A DNA stretch of 64,000 nt from Patiria miniata (lineage: Eukaryota; Echinodermata; Asteroidea; Valvatida; Asterinidae). The notes under the pieces are model-generated. The model saw only the letters and a program-made list of their open reading frames with translations. It was not told the DNA's origin and did no database searches. Each line of letters begins with the position of its first letter. Positions within the stretch are counted from its first letter, which is position 1. The position numbers and the translations under genes were made by a program. Below, piece by piece: positions 10,512 through 21,990 of this stretch. The stretch covers positions 13,591,176-13,655,175 of the forward strand of contig NW_024037056.1 in NCBI RefSeq assembly GCF_015706575.1, read 5' to 3'.

Positions 10512-13500
10512 TTACATTGGATACTTTATCCCAAGGTTGTCCAAGTGGCCCTTCATTTTGTTCAGTTCTTGACGCAGCCGTTGTACCTCCTCGGTGGCCG
10601 GAGAGTGTCCACTCGGATGACACTGAGTCAGCTGGGTGACCAATGCGCTCTGGGCCGGCTGCACCTCGTTCCTCATTCGAATCTAAAATCGTGAACCAAA
10701 TTACTAAGGTCAACATTGCTTAGGTTTAAGTTGTAAGATGAGATAATTGAATTTGAGACCCATGCATGAAAATGGCATAGCCATCACACATAGACTCCTT
10801 TGTATTGTTTTATAAAGTTGATAAATGCTCATATTTTCATACACTTTTTGATAATTGAACAACTTTTCCGACTCTGCCAGTAGAGTTTAATGGGAATTAT
10901 CAAAACCGTTACTTGTAAAGGAATTTGTTTTTTATCTATATAAAATATAGGTGGTAGAGTTTAATGTAGGTTGATTCTGTGGGCCTTCCCTAGAACATTC
11001 TTCTGTGCTTTTCCTCCCACCTCTAAAACTGTACTTTCTTCTCATTGTCTTCTCTCTTCAGGCTTGCGAGCTACAGTGCAGCGCCTAGGGCGCTTATGAG
11101 GAATCCTTGGTTTCATTACCAGAAATAAATAATAATAGTAATAATTTATCTGAATTTAATGTCGGAGTTCACTTACTTTTGGAACAAACACCACACAGAG
11201 AGTCAGGGTAGTAGCCAGCCAGATCAGGGTAGCTACCAGGGCGTAGTGGGCGTTTCGCTCCTCCAGAATAAACGACACCGGAGCGCCAACGAAGGAAAGG
11301 ATCAAGACGTTGTAGACACAGACGCCTACAATGCACCCAAAGAACGGAACCGAAATGGACAAGAAAAGACACAAAAGTAACAGTTGAAAAAATGTCCGAT
11401 AATAAAGAGATGTGCAACTGCTGATATATGAGACAAGAGTAGTCGTTTAAATAGTAGCAGTCAATGATTATTACACATGAGTCCATAAGAAAATAGAACT
11501 TATCTCTCAACTGATTTCATCACTTTTGTACCATCTTCCTAAATTATCTGTCATCAAAGGTTTTAAGTAAATAAAAACACACACAAAATACCGATGTATT
11601 TGGAGTCATTGAGCGCTGGCATGGAGACTTTCCTGGTCTCCCAGGCCAGAAAAGCTCCAAATATCAACAGCAGACCATCGATGACGTAGAAGGCACCAAT
11701 CCAGTAGGTCTGGTTCCTAGATTCGCACATCATACGGATTGGTGTGTAGACGATGTCGTCATTTCCGTCGTCAATCTGAGCAGGGAGAAACCTGAAGTCA
11801 TTACATTGGCAAAATGGTCAACATCATTCGTTACATTATGGCATTTCAGAGTGCACAATTTCACTAAGAGCAACATCAGAAAATTGACTTTAAGAACGAC
11901 CAAAAAGGAACGAAACTAACAACAGTCAGTTCGTTTTACCTTTGTAGCTCCAATCCGCTCTACTGCTTCCAGTGGGTCGAAAATTTCCCAAACGATTAGA
12001 ATCACAACATCCACGAGAATCAAAACAGCGACACAGCCGAACAACCACTTATCTTTTACAACCTGAAAAAGAATGCATTAACCTGAATAACATACATGTA
12101 GTGGATACAAAACCGTAATTTTTAAGTGTACATGTAGTGGCTTTACGACAGAGGACAGACACACAAAGGGAGAACAAAAGATCCTCTCAGTCCTCGAGCG
12201 TTTGGAACTTTTGTTGAAAACGCTGGTCATCGATCGTACGGTTATGTGCTTAGTCTATGGGAGAGTGTTATATTACAGGGACAAAGGGAAACACAAGCAT
12301 TGTCCTCGGGCGTATAGAAATTCACAACTGTGTGAGTTTGCTGGTATGCATATCCACTCCAGATATGGCCCTCCTTTGTGTCTGCCCTATCTCGAAAAAA
12401 ACATCATGAGATTCACGCATCAATATGCAATTTATAAAATAACCTGCTAATACCTAATGGTCTTCATTCTCGTCGAAACGTGAACGACCGTTTCAGACAA
12501 GTACGAGTGTAATGTGTTCAGTCTTTGGGAAAAGACAAGATAAGTTAAAATTCGCGGCAGTCTGAAATCAAAGTACACCTTGCTCCTGGCGTTTGCAATA
12601 ATTGTCAAAAGGTTGTCATGAGACTTTAAGTATAATCATACTTTTACCCGTTTCATTGCAGTTTTGTTGGTGAATATCTTGTGGACTCGCCAGGTCTTGC
12701 TGAACATGGCGCCGAATGCCAGGGAGAACCCGATGGGCAGAAACCATGTCTTGACCTGCATGATGACATTTGTAAAGGTAATCACAAACCAGCCAGGTCA
12801 ATCGTGTAAAGGGGCACGAGGGGCCGGGTAGCACATGAGACAATTTGTATAGCACTTTCTTAATTGTTGCTTTTGTTCACTAGCCGCCGCCGGAGGGCTC
12901 CCGCGGCGCGTTGTTGGCGCGTTGGGTCACAGGTGCGCTGACCTAGTTCTTTTCTCTAGCTTATAGCGCGCGCTCCGGGAATAGGCTCTATAAATAGACT
13001 GCTTCAATGGGTTTCTTTTGTTCAGACACGCGGGGCGGGTTTGGCTAGACGCCAGGGCTAAAGTTGTTACAATGTAATACATTTTGTGAATCTGCTCTTG
13101 ACTGCTTGCCTATGCTGGGGATCAGCAGTTGCAGTTCTGATGGCGGTGCGGCGAGTCGACCGCAGAGTCCGGTTGGCGAAATAAATGAGAGCTTCCTTTT
13201 GAGCTAGAAATCCTGCGTGTGTCCCCTTTTCTTGCGTTTTCCTCGACTTGGAGGACAAGAGCTCAATAGGTTCCGGCTACAACATGTTTCTTACCAAGTT
13301 TTATATGCTCAGCATTAAAAGGTAAGAACAAGTAATATATCCATTGACATTTTAATTGACTTGTAAAGTAAAAGTAAAGTCTGTCACGAGCCAATGTGGC
13401 CCATCAGGCCGGCGTTTATCTCCGGTTTCAGTAGCATATTTATACTCCCCCTGGATTGGATGCTAGTCCATCGCAGGTTACTCCTCAGCTAATGCTGGTA

Positions 13501-16500
13501 CTCATTTATACTCCTGTGTGGAGAGAGGCAAGTGGGGGTAAAGTGGTGCCCAAGGACACAACATATGGCCTGCAGCTGGATTCGAACCCCTGACAATCTG
13601 ATCAGGTGTCACTAACTCTGACCACTATGCCATACTCCCCCTATTGGCTTGTAGGGCAACCAGTATTTGGTCAGCTTTTTTGTGCTTGAATACTTAGGGT
13701 ATGTGTTAAGCATCTGCATGAAATATATATCAAAAGCAAACAATTCTGCTGCAAAGATGGACGGTTGATTAGTTGGAGATACTCAATGTTTATTTTAGAT
13801 TTACGTTGAGTGGAGTTGGCAAAATAGAGCATTTGAAGATGCATGTAATAAATATTTTAACATGATACACGATGATTCTTACCCGACACATCGATACGAA
13901 GGTGTCTGTGGATGCAATGTTGGTATCCACACCCAGGAAGATGATGGAGACGTAGGCTAGCATTCCACCAATCAGCATCACGTTGTTGATGTTGGGGCTC
14001 GACATCTTGATCACACTGGAATACACAAAGGGTAGTTCAACATATGAATAACGTTCCCACTTATAGTTAAATGAGGAAAATCAAAAAAAAAATGTTACTT
14101 AGCCAATAAGGAAAATCCAAACAATGCCATTTCTGAGTCGTCAAACATCAGGGAATCTGAGTGTTCACCGTAGTTTCCTGAAGCGGATGTTGAACGCCAA
14201 GAAGCAGCAAGCCAGAGCGATCCCAACTGTAGCCAATATGGCGCCGGTGAGGAAAAGTGAAAGCTGTATCGTCTGCCGATCTTCGAGTTTGATAACAAAA
14301 TCAATCGGAGGCTTCCCACCTGAAAGAAAACCAAAGTTGAAGATCATTATTAGATTTCTTTACAGATTTGCTGTGCAAGGAAGCATTTATTACTTATGCA
14401 AGTGCGTGGTGAAGGTAAATATATTGTAATGCTTTTTTGGGTGATCGAGCCTAAGGCTCTACGCCCTCCAGCGTCAAACTACCTTTCCAGACAATTGGTT
14501 GGTGTCCCTCCCACATGATGTCCTCGCCTGAACCAGTCACCGGGTCCATCAACCCTACATCAACTTGTCTTTCATCTGCGAAGAATTTCAACAGATTTCA
14601 ACACCTCAGTTTGGATTCGTTTTCGGCAGTGCTTAGAAAAGATTCTTTGCTTTGACATTTTCAACTCTTGGAGGCGTGTCGAAGTTAAGCCTATATATCT
14701 GTGTATTTTGGTAATTATACAAATCGTTTTTTGTTTTTAAGCGCAGTGAATAAGTTTAAGCGTTAACATTTAACGTGATCTCCTGCCTAGGTTGCAACTA
14801 ACGCGGAAAAATTAACCCAATGAAAAGTGGCACCGAGAATGGTATGAAGCATGCACAAAGTCTGTGGGATTTCGGATAGAGGAACAAGAAGAAGAAGCTA
14901 GAGGTAGTGGTTGCTTAAGCAAGGTCATAACGATTTCTATAAAATTGGTACATATTTCTACTTTACGTTGGCTAATAATTAGAATGGCTGCGAGATTACC
15001 TTGTATCTGCCATATCTGGATCAACCCGAGCCTATCTCCCGATGACGTGAACTTTACCGGTCCCTGCGACAGTTTAGAGGAGACACAGTATGTTAAGTCT
15101 CGTTAGTTTAAATCGCCTTTTTTTCCCCGAGCGATCTTCAAGAGAACCCTCATGGTCTCCAAGCGATCCTCAACTTCTCTTTCCTACTCTCTAAAACGTT
15201 CCGATTCAGATTTGGCTAGGAATATCTGGGTCTAATTTGACCTGCTCCTTTTGCCAAGGTCAAAGTGACATGAAACATGATCAAGAGAAGTACATTTTGA
15301 CCCCGCAAATATCAGCTCGTAGCAACCAGGATTCCGGGTCAAATCTAACCCGGGGTTTGAGAGCGTGCTTCTACTTCTACGTTGATGCTTGGCAAAGCAC
15401 CCACATCAGGATATCAGGCCAAGGTTTGGTAGCACTTCTATAATGTTGCAAGCATTGTGCTATTAAGTGTGATCCATGATCAAATGGCTTATGGGTCTTT
15501 CTTGGCATCTTTCTAGCGCTAATTGACAAATACCGAGTAGCTGTGTGAGTACAGCACACCTGTACAGTGTCATTCTCTCGAGGTCACATATTCTAGTCCT
15601 TCGAGTACATTTCTTTGTCCAACGAGCCTGACATCTGAAACATTCTACCTACCGATACACCCTGGAATGTCATGTTGCTGATAACGTCAAAGAGTATTTG
15701 TACAGTGGTGTTGTCATCATAGGTGAAATCAGCCAGTGTCTTTGGTGGATCTGGAAAAGTAAAACAAAAACTAAAAACAAAATGCATCCAAAACTTAACG
15801 AGTAGAATGCGGTGGTTTAACAATGTCAGTGCTTCATCAAACAGTATAGCGGACCTCCGGCCTTAATGTCTCGACTTCTATTGTTTGCCATAATTCGCTG
15901 TATGAACGGTGATGGTAGCTGTTCTTTTCAAAGAGGTACACAACAAATTAAACGAGGAGGACACATATCTTTAAGATGCGGAGACGTCGGTTGTCCAGTT
16001 TAAACAGGTTTTGGGGAGGTAGGACCGGACTTACCTAACTGTTCGAGCTGCTGTTCGGCCTCGTGTAGAGCAAGAGCAGCAGTCCAGATGGTGTCATAGC
16101 TAAACGGAATCTCGGCAAAACCAACCAGGGATTCTGGATCGTCTGTGCCGACCGACGCGTTGAATCTCGCCAGTAACGCGCTGGTGGTCTGAAAATGGTC
16201 AACATGACGGCCTACATCAGTGTGTTCCAGTTTCGTTAAACTAATCCTTCACGGTTAGTGACAAACGGGTTATGGAATTAAATCAGGTTTATAAAAAAAC
16301 TGTTCAAAATGCTGCACTTGTTGGTGGTTTGTTGTGTGTCCAAACTATGTGCTAGCTCTGTCACGTCACAAGCAAAAGAGGCTACGTATACCTTACTTGG
16401 ACGCTGACATTTTAAAGGTGACGTCACGTCGTTGTCTTTCTTGAAGTCTTCTGTTAGTTGCTCTTACTCCCAGCACCGACCACTTACCATTCCTGACAGA

Positions 16501-19500
16501 GTCTGGTGAGTATCGGGCAGAAGACTAAGTGCGTTGACCCCGAACTGGTAGCCGGCTACTTCCTTCAGCTGGTCCAGTGAACAATCAATGGTGTCGTCGG
16601 GTACCAGCCAGGTGTTCAAAGCCAGCCATCCTTAAAGTTGGACAAAGCATCCCCGAACAATTAAAAAGAATTGAAGAACAATTAATAGAGAGGCCATTGC
16701 AGTTGCACCTACACAAAATTCTATACCTTAAAAGCAATTCTTGGTAGTCAGTTTTTACCTGGCAAAATCCAGACATACTTTGCACCGAACATCTTCAGAT
16801 GGTAAGCAGCACAAAACACCTTTCTTGCCGCATCGCTGTAAAACCCACCGACTATGATGCGAGTCCCCGACTCCTAATGACAGGGACAAGGATACCAAAA
16901 CTGTAATTGGGCACCGGCATTATTCAATTCTGGAAAGGTATTAACAGACTCGCTGGAGGTGTAGCGATCCGCCCACAGCAGCATTTCAGGACCCGAGTCT
17001 GGCCCAATCGCTTCGAAAGAGAGGTGGGCACTCCAATCCTGTGAACGCAGGTTCGGCATCTTTACCTTTTTACCTACAGCTGCTATACCAGATCTCAAAA
17101 TCGCAGTGAATGGAGAAACTTCATTAAGAAGATCACGAATATTCGGTTATGAGTAACTCGACGACGACGACGACGATAGCAAGAGATAATCTAGTACTGA
17201 TCACGAGACAGGTGGAATGTTGCCGAATACTTGAATTTGCATCCGTGAAACCATACAATGCTAGAATGGTTTGGCGTTTTAAAAGAAACAGTCAGTGATG
17301 ATATGGGCAGTTCAGTGATCAAAGGATTTAAGATCCTGTCCCAGTAATATTTTGCTGTTTGCTCAACATAGTGCAGGTGTTGAAATTAAAACTTTAATGA
17401 ATAACAAAACTTAATATTAAAAAAAAACGTTTTACTTTTAAGTGTTCCATCTGCGTAGTTGGATCATCTCCAAATGTCTCTTGAGCTATGACCTCAATTC
17501 CGGCTTTTTTTGCTTCATGGTGGAATTCTGCAAAGGTCTGGATGAAGAAAGTGAAGACAATGTCGCCATATTATTTTCATTGTCCAGATTAAATGTATGA
17601 TGAACCGTTTGTTCTAGTCATACAGATACTTTATACAATTTTAGTTTGGTTTGGAAAATTAGAAAAATATCCTTTTATTGCTCAGACTTTGAAGTAAAGT
17701 TCTGACCGACATACAGGCTTATTGAAGTAAAAACCCTTGCAACTTTTCGTTTGTGGAGTGGCATGACCAAGTGGTTAAGATCACTGGACTCAAGCTCTGG
17801 TGCTTCTGATCAGCAAAATGTGGATTCGAGTCCCGGTCTTGTCACTTGTGTCCTTAAGCAAGACACTTAACCATTATTGCTTCGTCCTTCAGATGGGAGG
17901 TAAACCGTAGGTCCCGTGCGTCGTGTTATAATTATGCACGTTAAAAAAAACCCGTAACACTTATCGCTATTAGAGAAGGGGTTTGCCCCGGTGTTTCTGG
18001 CAGTGGCTGCTCAATGGTAAGGTGCTACATAAAATAGGTCTCATATTTCAAATACTTCATTTACATGTCTTTAAGATTGATATTAATTAGCGCCTTTAGT
18101 ACTGTACCTGATTGTTAGTAGATACATACTCCGGTACTGTTATTATTATTATTGGTCTTAAGATTGTTGGGAACCTTTTTCCGTTTTTGTTTGGTACGAA
18201 AGAAGAGCTTGACGTACCAAGGAAAATAGTGGAAGCGATTCGTAAATTGTCGCCACTTTCGTCCAGTTGAACTTCTTAATCAAGGTCAGCTTGGCAAGGT
18301 TGAAGGTCGTCTCGGGTTGATACAAACGGAAGAACCGGGGGTACAGTAGTCGGTCGGATAGCTTGGGCGAAGACGCAGCGTAAGATATCTTGGAATAACG
18401 AACAGGTGTTACGTTAGTAACCAAGTAGGCCATCTGTAAACGTGCCCTATAGTACGGCAGATAGGTGATGGGATTGTGCCTTTATGATGATACTATCATG
18501 GAATCTGGCACACAGAGTATGTCATGAGAAAGATATTTGGCTATAGGGCCATCGCAGATTTGTCCTTTGAAAAAACACAGGTAGAATAACAAACAATAGC
18601 AGCCATTTTGAAAAAAAATTGAAAAGTGCTTGTTATTCTACCTTTAGTTTTTAAAGGACGAATCTGCGATGGCCCTATGGCCAAATTACTTTCTTTTGAC
18701 ATACTCTGACTGTGTGCCAGATTTCATGCTTGTATCATCAAAAGCATGATTGCCCCCAAAATTTCCCCTATCTACCCACTAATCTTCCATCCAAGCAGCA
18801 TATTCATCCAATACTTCATTACTTATTGGTTTCAATTAGGAGAATCTTCATTATCCATGTTGATAGAGTAATTATGTCTTCCCGTTGGTCAGTTAAAAGA
18901 ATAGTATATGCAACCCAATGTAGTTGTGCATAAATTCGCAACAAACCCTTCCCAACAACTTACAAAAACCAAACATTATTTAACATCTAGCGACATTTGA
19001 TATTGAAAGGTCAAGTCAGCAAGAAAAGGAAATTAATCGATTGAAAACATTTTTAAAATTCCACGGAATATTCAAGAAATAAGGGTGAGGTGAAAAGCAA
19101 ACTGATAAAATTAATGCTGAAAAGGAAATTGTCCAACCTGGATGAGATTCCAGAAATGCGACGCCTGCGCAGTCGGCTCGGTTGCCAGAGAGCAGCCTCC
19201 GCCGATTATCATAGTCTTAGTGGTGGAAGTGTTGTAGAGCTCCCTGTACATTATATCTGTAGCCTTGCCACCATTGCACTATCGAAAAAACAAACCGACC
19301 ACAATTCGGCGATTCATCACAATGCAGTGCGCAACCAAGAGTTTGCCTCGCGTCACGGAGAGTTAATTTTTTCCAGTGCATTGTGGGAGATGTTCGCGGG
19401 ACAGTTTTCCCGCTCAGTAGTGTCGTTATTAGCGTGTGATTCGAGTATCTGTTTGTCCTTTTCTTTGCTTTTTATCAATATGCTGGTTTTTTTGTACTGA

Positions 19501-20756
19501 CACTCATTCAGATGGGCCATGTTTTGTCGACCGTAAACTTAAAAATGGACTCTCCATGGCAAAATCTTGGTGGCGCACTACATTGTGAATCGCCCGAATT
19601 AGGAAGGGATTTAGAAGAACGAAGTGTTTAATTCATCGGAACTCAATATTCATCTTTTGTGTTTCTTCCTGGTGTGTCTTTGTGATTGCCGAATTTTTAA
19701 GAATTATGTCTTAATTTCATATTGTTTATATAGTTAATTATTTCCATCGGATTGCGTTTAAATACCATTTATTTGTATTGTATTAAGATTGTTTGTAACC
19801 GTTGTGTTGCTAAGTAAACCCAACCCAAGACAACCCAATCAAACCCAGCAACCCAGCCCAGCAACGTGCAGTCCAGACCAAAAATACCCAACCAAACCTT
19901 TAGTGCCCAACCGTAGTGTCACGCTCGGGGAATGTTTCCCTTTTTGATGTAATAAACTCATTAATCAACCTTGAAATATTTCTCTAAGCCCCAGCCTGTT
20001 AATCGCTTAAAGGAAATCGAAAAACCCAGCCACCCAAACAAACAAGCAAACAAATAAACAAACATTCCAACAAACAAACACCCCCACACCCCAGCAAAAG
20101 CGATGTACCCGCCACCCATTCTCATCGTCTGCCAAAGAGACTGCAGGATTTCTCCCAAGCAAACTCGGCATCCTGAGTTGCCTACTAATGGGAGCAATCA
20201 TGGCAAGGACCCACTACGTGCCTAGATCAGTTCGTCGAGGACCACACCAACATCAGTGGAATAGATCTAACACGCAAGGCCTGGACAAGACTAAACCGCC
20301 TTCGAGCTGGCGTGGGGTGCTTCAGAGCCAACATGGCCAGGTGGGGCCTCGCGGACAGTGCCACCTGCGAATGTGGAACTGCAGACCAAACTGCAGACCA
20401 TATTCTATCCGATTGCCCCATCTATACCAGCTCCGCATGGTGCAGACGGTCAAACTATGGGTGACCCAACTGCAAGTTGATATCTGAATCTGTCTTTCCG
20501 ACAAACGAAAGACGAAGAAGTAGTTAGGACTTACCTCTGTATCCCTTGGTATAAGAACTATCTCGTACCCAGGTAGAACATCAGGATTGCCGTTGATGTC
20601 GTCGACAGCTAACTGGGCAGCGGGCAGGGCAGTCTCCGCTCCTGCCCAAGGCCCCGATTCAGGGAAGAGGCCCAGGAGATAGAGCTTGGTCACATTAGAC
20701 TGGCAGAGACACGGTGTGACAGCAACCGTAAGGGCGACAGCAACCAGCAGCAGCAT
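10512..20756 (-). CDS. GABBR2-like: GABA-B-receptor-like class C GPCR, receptor C
   Basis: Seventeen coding exons, minus strand: 20756-20535, 19278-19138, 18388-18218, 17537-17436, 16873-16759, 16630-16488, 16188-16035, 15750-15653, 15063-15000, 14575-14483, 14319-14169, 14015-13883, 12755-12648, 12062-11940, 11775-11592, 11325-11177, 10682-10512. All are GT-AG and phases close to 773 residues. An in-frame ATG at 20816 would add 20 residues; 20756 is preferred because it gives a clean signal peptide and matches receptor D. Residues ~20-420 form a Venus-flytrap ligand domain; seven TM segments span ~455-717; residues 718-773 hold a short coiled coil ([17 protein letters not shown]). TM1-TM7 keep GABBR2-like motifs such as [17 protein letters not shown] and WETRKVS with [14 protein letters not shown]1 ligand-contact Trp, Ser, Tyr and Glu positions are kept. 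Expected at the plasma membrane, signalling through Gi/o if it acts like the family. Dimer partner unknown. Confidence 0.88.
12865..13284 (+). mobile_element. Putative solo LTR
   Basis: A GC-rich island in an AT-rich intron of receptor C, bounded by TGTTG (12865) and CAACA (13280-13284). It contains TATAAATAG at about 12989-12997 and AATAAA at about 13180, the order expected of an LTR promoter and polyadenylation signal on the plus strand. No clear 5-bp target duplication and no internal retroelement genes are present. It could instead be an unrelated GC-rich insert; exact ends are uncertain. Confidence 0.42.
13375..13650 (-). mobile_element. tRNA-derived SINE
   Basis: Read on the minus strand, the 5' end (right side) shows a tRNA-like A box, TGGCATAGTGGTCAGAG (about 13617-13633). 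A B box, GGGTTCGAATCC, follows (about 13580-13592). The tRNA-unrelated body includes GTGTCCTTGGGCACCAC. Imperfect flanking repeats of the ATTGRCTTGTA type lie on both sides (about 13358 and 13645). It sits in the intron between exons 12 and 13 of receptor C, in the same orientation as the gene. Confidence 0.7.
17756..18050 (+). mobile_element. tRNA-derived SINE
   Basis: An A box (TGACCAAGTGGTTAAG near 17765) is followed by a B box (GGATTCGAGTCC near 17822) and a body with TGTCCTTAAGCAAGACAC and GAAGGGGTTTGCCCCGG. These are typical of tRNA-derived SINE families with a shared central region found in many marine invertebrates. It is antisense to receptor C, between its exons 3 and 4. It is not a functional tRNA gene: there is no proper anticodon arm or acceptor stem. 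Confidence 0.72.
18467..18755. mobile_element. Fold-back element upstream of receptor C exon 3
   Basis: The left arm (18467-18598) contains ATCTGGCACACAGAGTATG and GGGCCATCGCAGATT. The right arm (18612-18755) repeats these in inverted order. Arms run about 130 bases with a short A-rich loop. It begins less than 100 bases upstream of the exon 3 acceptor (18389). No coding capacity. The superfamily is undetermined. Confidence 0.65.
19303..19600. mobile_element. MITE family M1, copy 1
   Basis: About 40-bp inverted ends of the form AATTCGGCGATTC plus GCAGTGCGCAACCAAGAG occur on the left and their inverse on the right (GGTGGCGCACTACATTGTG, ending CGCCCGAATT). The interior includes CATTGTGGGAGATG and ACAAAACATGGCCCATC, the latter in inverted orientation. 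Two more copies lie at 44951-45310 and 52327-52672. This copy lies only about 25 bases upstream of the exon 2 acceptor of receptor C. Confidence 0.75.
20160..20480 (+). pseudogene. Non-LTR retrotransposon 3' fragment (reverse-transcriptase ORF end)
   Basis: The plus-strand frame through CTAGATCAGTTC (from 20221) is open to about 20450. It reads a C-terminal polyprotein segment of Jockey/I/CR1-type elements: Lys-Ala-Trp, then LNRLRAGVG, then [12 protein letters not shown], then ADHILSDCP. The CxC...H...C arrangement with a DHIL box is the usual zinc-knuckle-like end of such ORFs. Only this end is present, antisense inside intron 1 of receptor C, so it is a dead 5'-truncated insertion. The clade cannot be fixed from this much. 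Confidence 0.7.
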
Positions 20757-20883
20757 CTTCTCGATCTTCACAAGCAAGAGTCTCAACGCCAGCCTGTGAA
20801 GCCTCGATCCTCTCATATTTTGTGCGCCCTTTGTTAGTTCGAGAATGATAGATACATAAGGGACAGAATTGTTCCTCCGCTTG

Positions 20884-20891
20884 CTTTATAG
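20884..20891 (-). promoter_or_regulatory. Candidate TATA box for receptor C
   Basis: The minus strand reads GTCTATAAAGC here, a good TATA-box string. It lies about 70 bases upstream of the ATG at 20816 and 130 bases upstream of the preferred ATG at 20756. A start site about 30 bases downstream (near 20855) would give a short leader. The match is by eye only. Confidence 0.35.
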
Positions 20892-21861
20892 ACCGCCGGT
20901 TTTCTTCGATAGCATTGATAAATAAGGTAGGACCTTGGGATATTACGTCATTGGAATTTTAGCCAATGAAAGAGTATGAGGACGGATAGTGTATATATGG
21001 TGCGACCTCTAGAAATGATCGAAATGGCGCAGGAAACTTAGAGGTCTAATGGTAAACCTACTGCTTTCGAGAGCACCATTGGAAAGCTTGCACACAAGCG
21101 TCAATGATATACGCGGAGATTCGGCGATTAATAATGCAAAAAAAAGACTGCATCTTGACCAATCATATTTTGACAACAAAAACATGGCAGCCAGACTGAC
21201 CAATCAACAGATTAATTCACAATTTCTAAGGATCGACTCCGATTGGCTGGCTCCTCTCTTGTTTGATATTTCTAATACTTATGTGTTGCTCTTAAAAAAA
21301 AGGGAATCACAAATATTTCCTACGATTCTACATTAACTCGTGACGTCTTTCCTCATTTTAATTTGTTAAAATGTGACTAGTGGCAACTGGATATCAGATG
21401 ATGAGATGATCGAATTAACAGTTGTTAATAAAGATATCGAGTTGTTAATAAAGATATCGTGTACTACTGTTGTTGACAATTGTTGAAACAAGTATTCTGT
21501 GTCATTCTATTTGTTGTTCCTAACAGTCAGGACACAATTTTTTTTTTGACGAAACAGGTTTTAGGGTCATTGCGTTTAATAGTGATTCTCTTTGAAATGA
21601 TTGAGCAGTTTCAATATTTTTTTCAACTAAAAGTGATTTCTGAAATTGGCTTTCCAGTCATTAATATTTTTGGTGCTACATTTTTTTTTGCAATTATGAA
21701 ATATGTTTTTGGGGGTTTATGTTTCGCTTTTTTAATAACCCTGTATATCTGTATAAATTCACATTTTATTTCTACTTCTTTCTACTTATTTCTGGCAATG
21801 AATCCAATGATTCCTCAAATGTGACAATGAGAAAAAATAACAGTTTTAGAGGTGGGAGAAA

Positions 21862-21990
21862 AATCTCGGAAGAATATTCTGGTTTAATTGGGTAGGAGCT
21901 GAAAACCCAATCCACATGTGGTCCGGGTGGGAATCGAGCCCTGGCCACAGTTATGGAAAGCACTGGAAAGTAACCATTGCGCCAATCTGA
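21862..21990 (-). mobile_element. tRNA-derived SINE, tRNA-like head
   Basis: On the minus strand the right side reads ATTGGCGCAATGGTTAC (A box) followed by GGGCTCGATTCCC (B box, near 21930-21942) and then a short body. There is no acceptor stem pairing, so it is a SINE head rather than a tRNA gene. It lies in the divergent intergenic region. Confidence 0.55.

Noticed and set aside
17756..17840. tRNA gene
   Set aside because: A and B boxes are present but the acceptor and anticodon stems do not form, and a SINE body follows. Same reasoning for 13580-13650 and 21925-21990.
21480..21824. 114-codon hydrophobic ORF in the divergent intergenic region
   Set aside because: Composition is that of AT-rich DNA (Phe/Ile/Leu-rich by chance), with no family match, no splice partners and no paralog elsewhere in the window.
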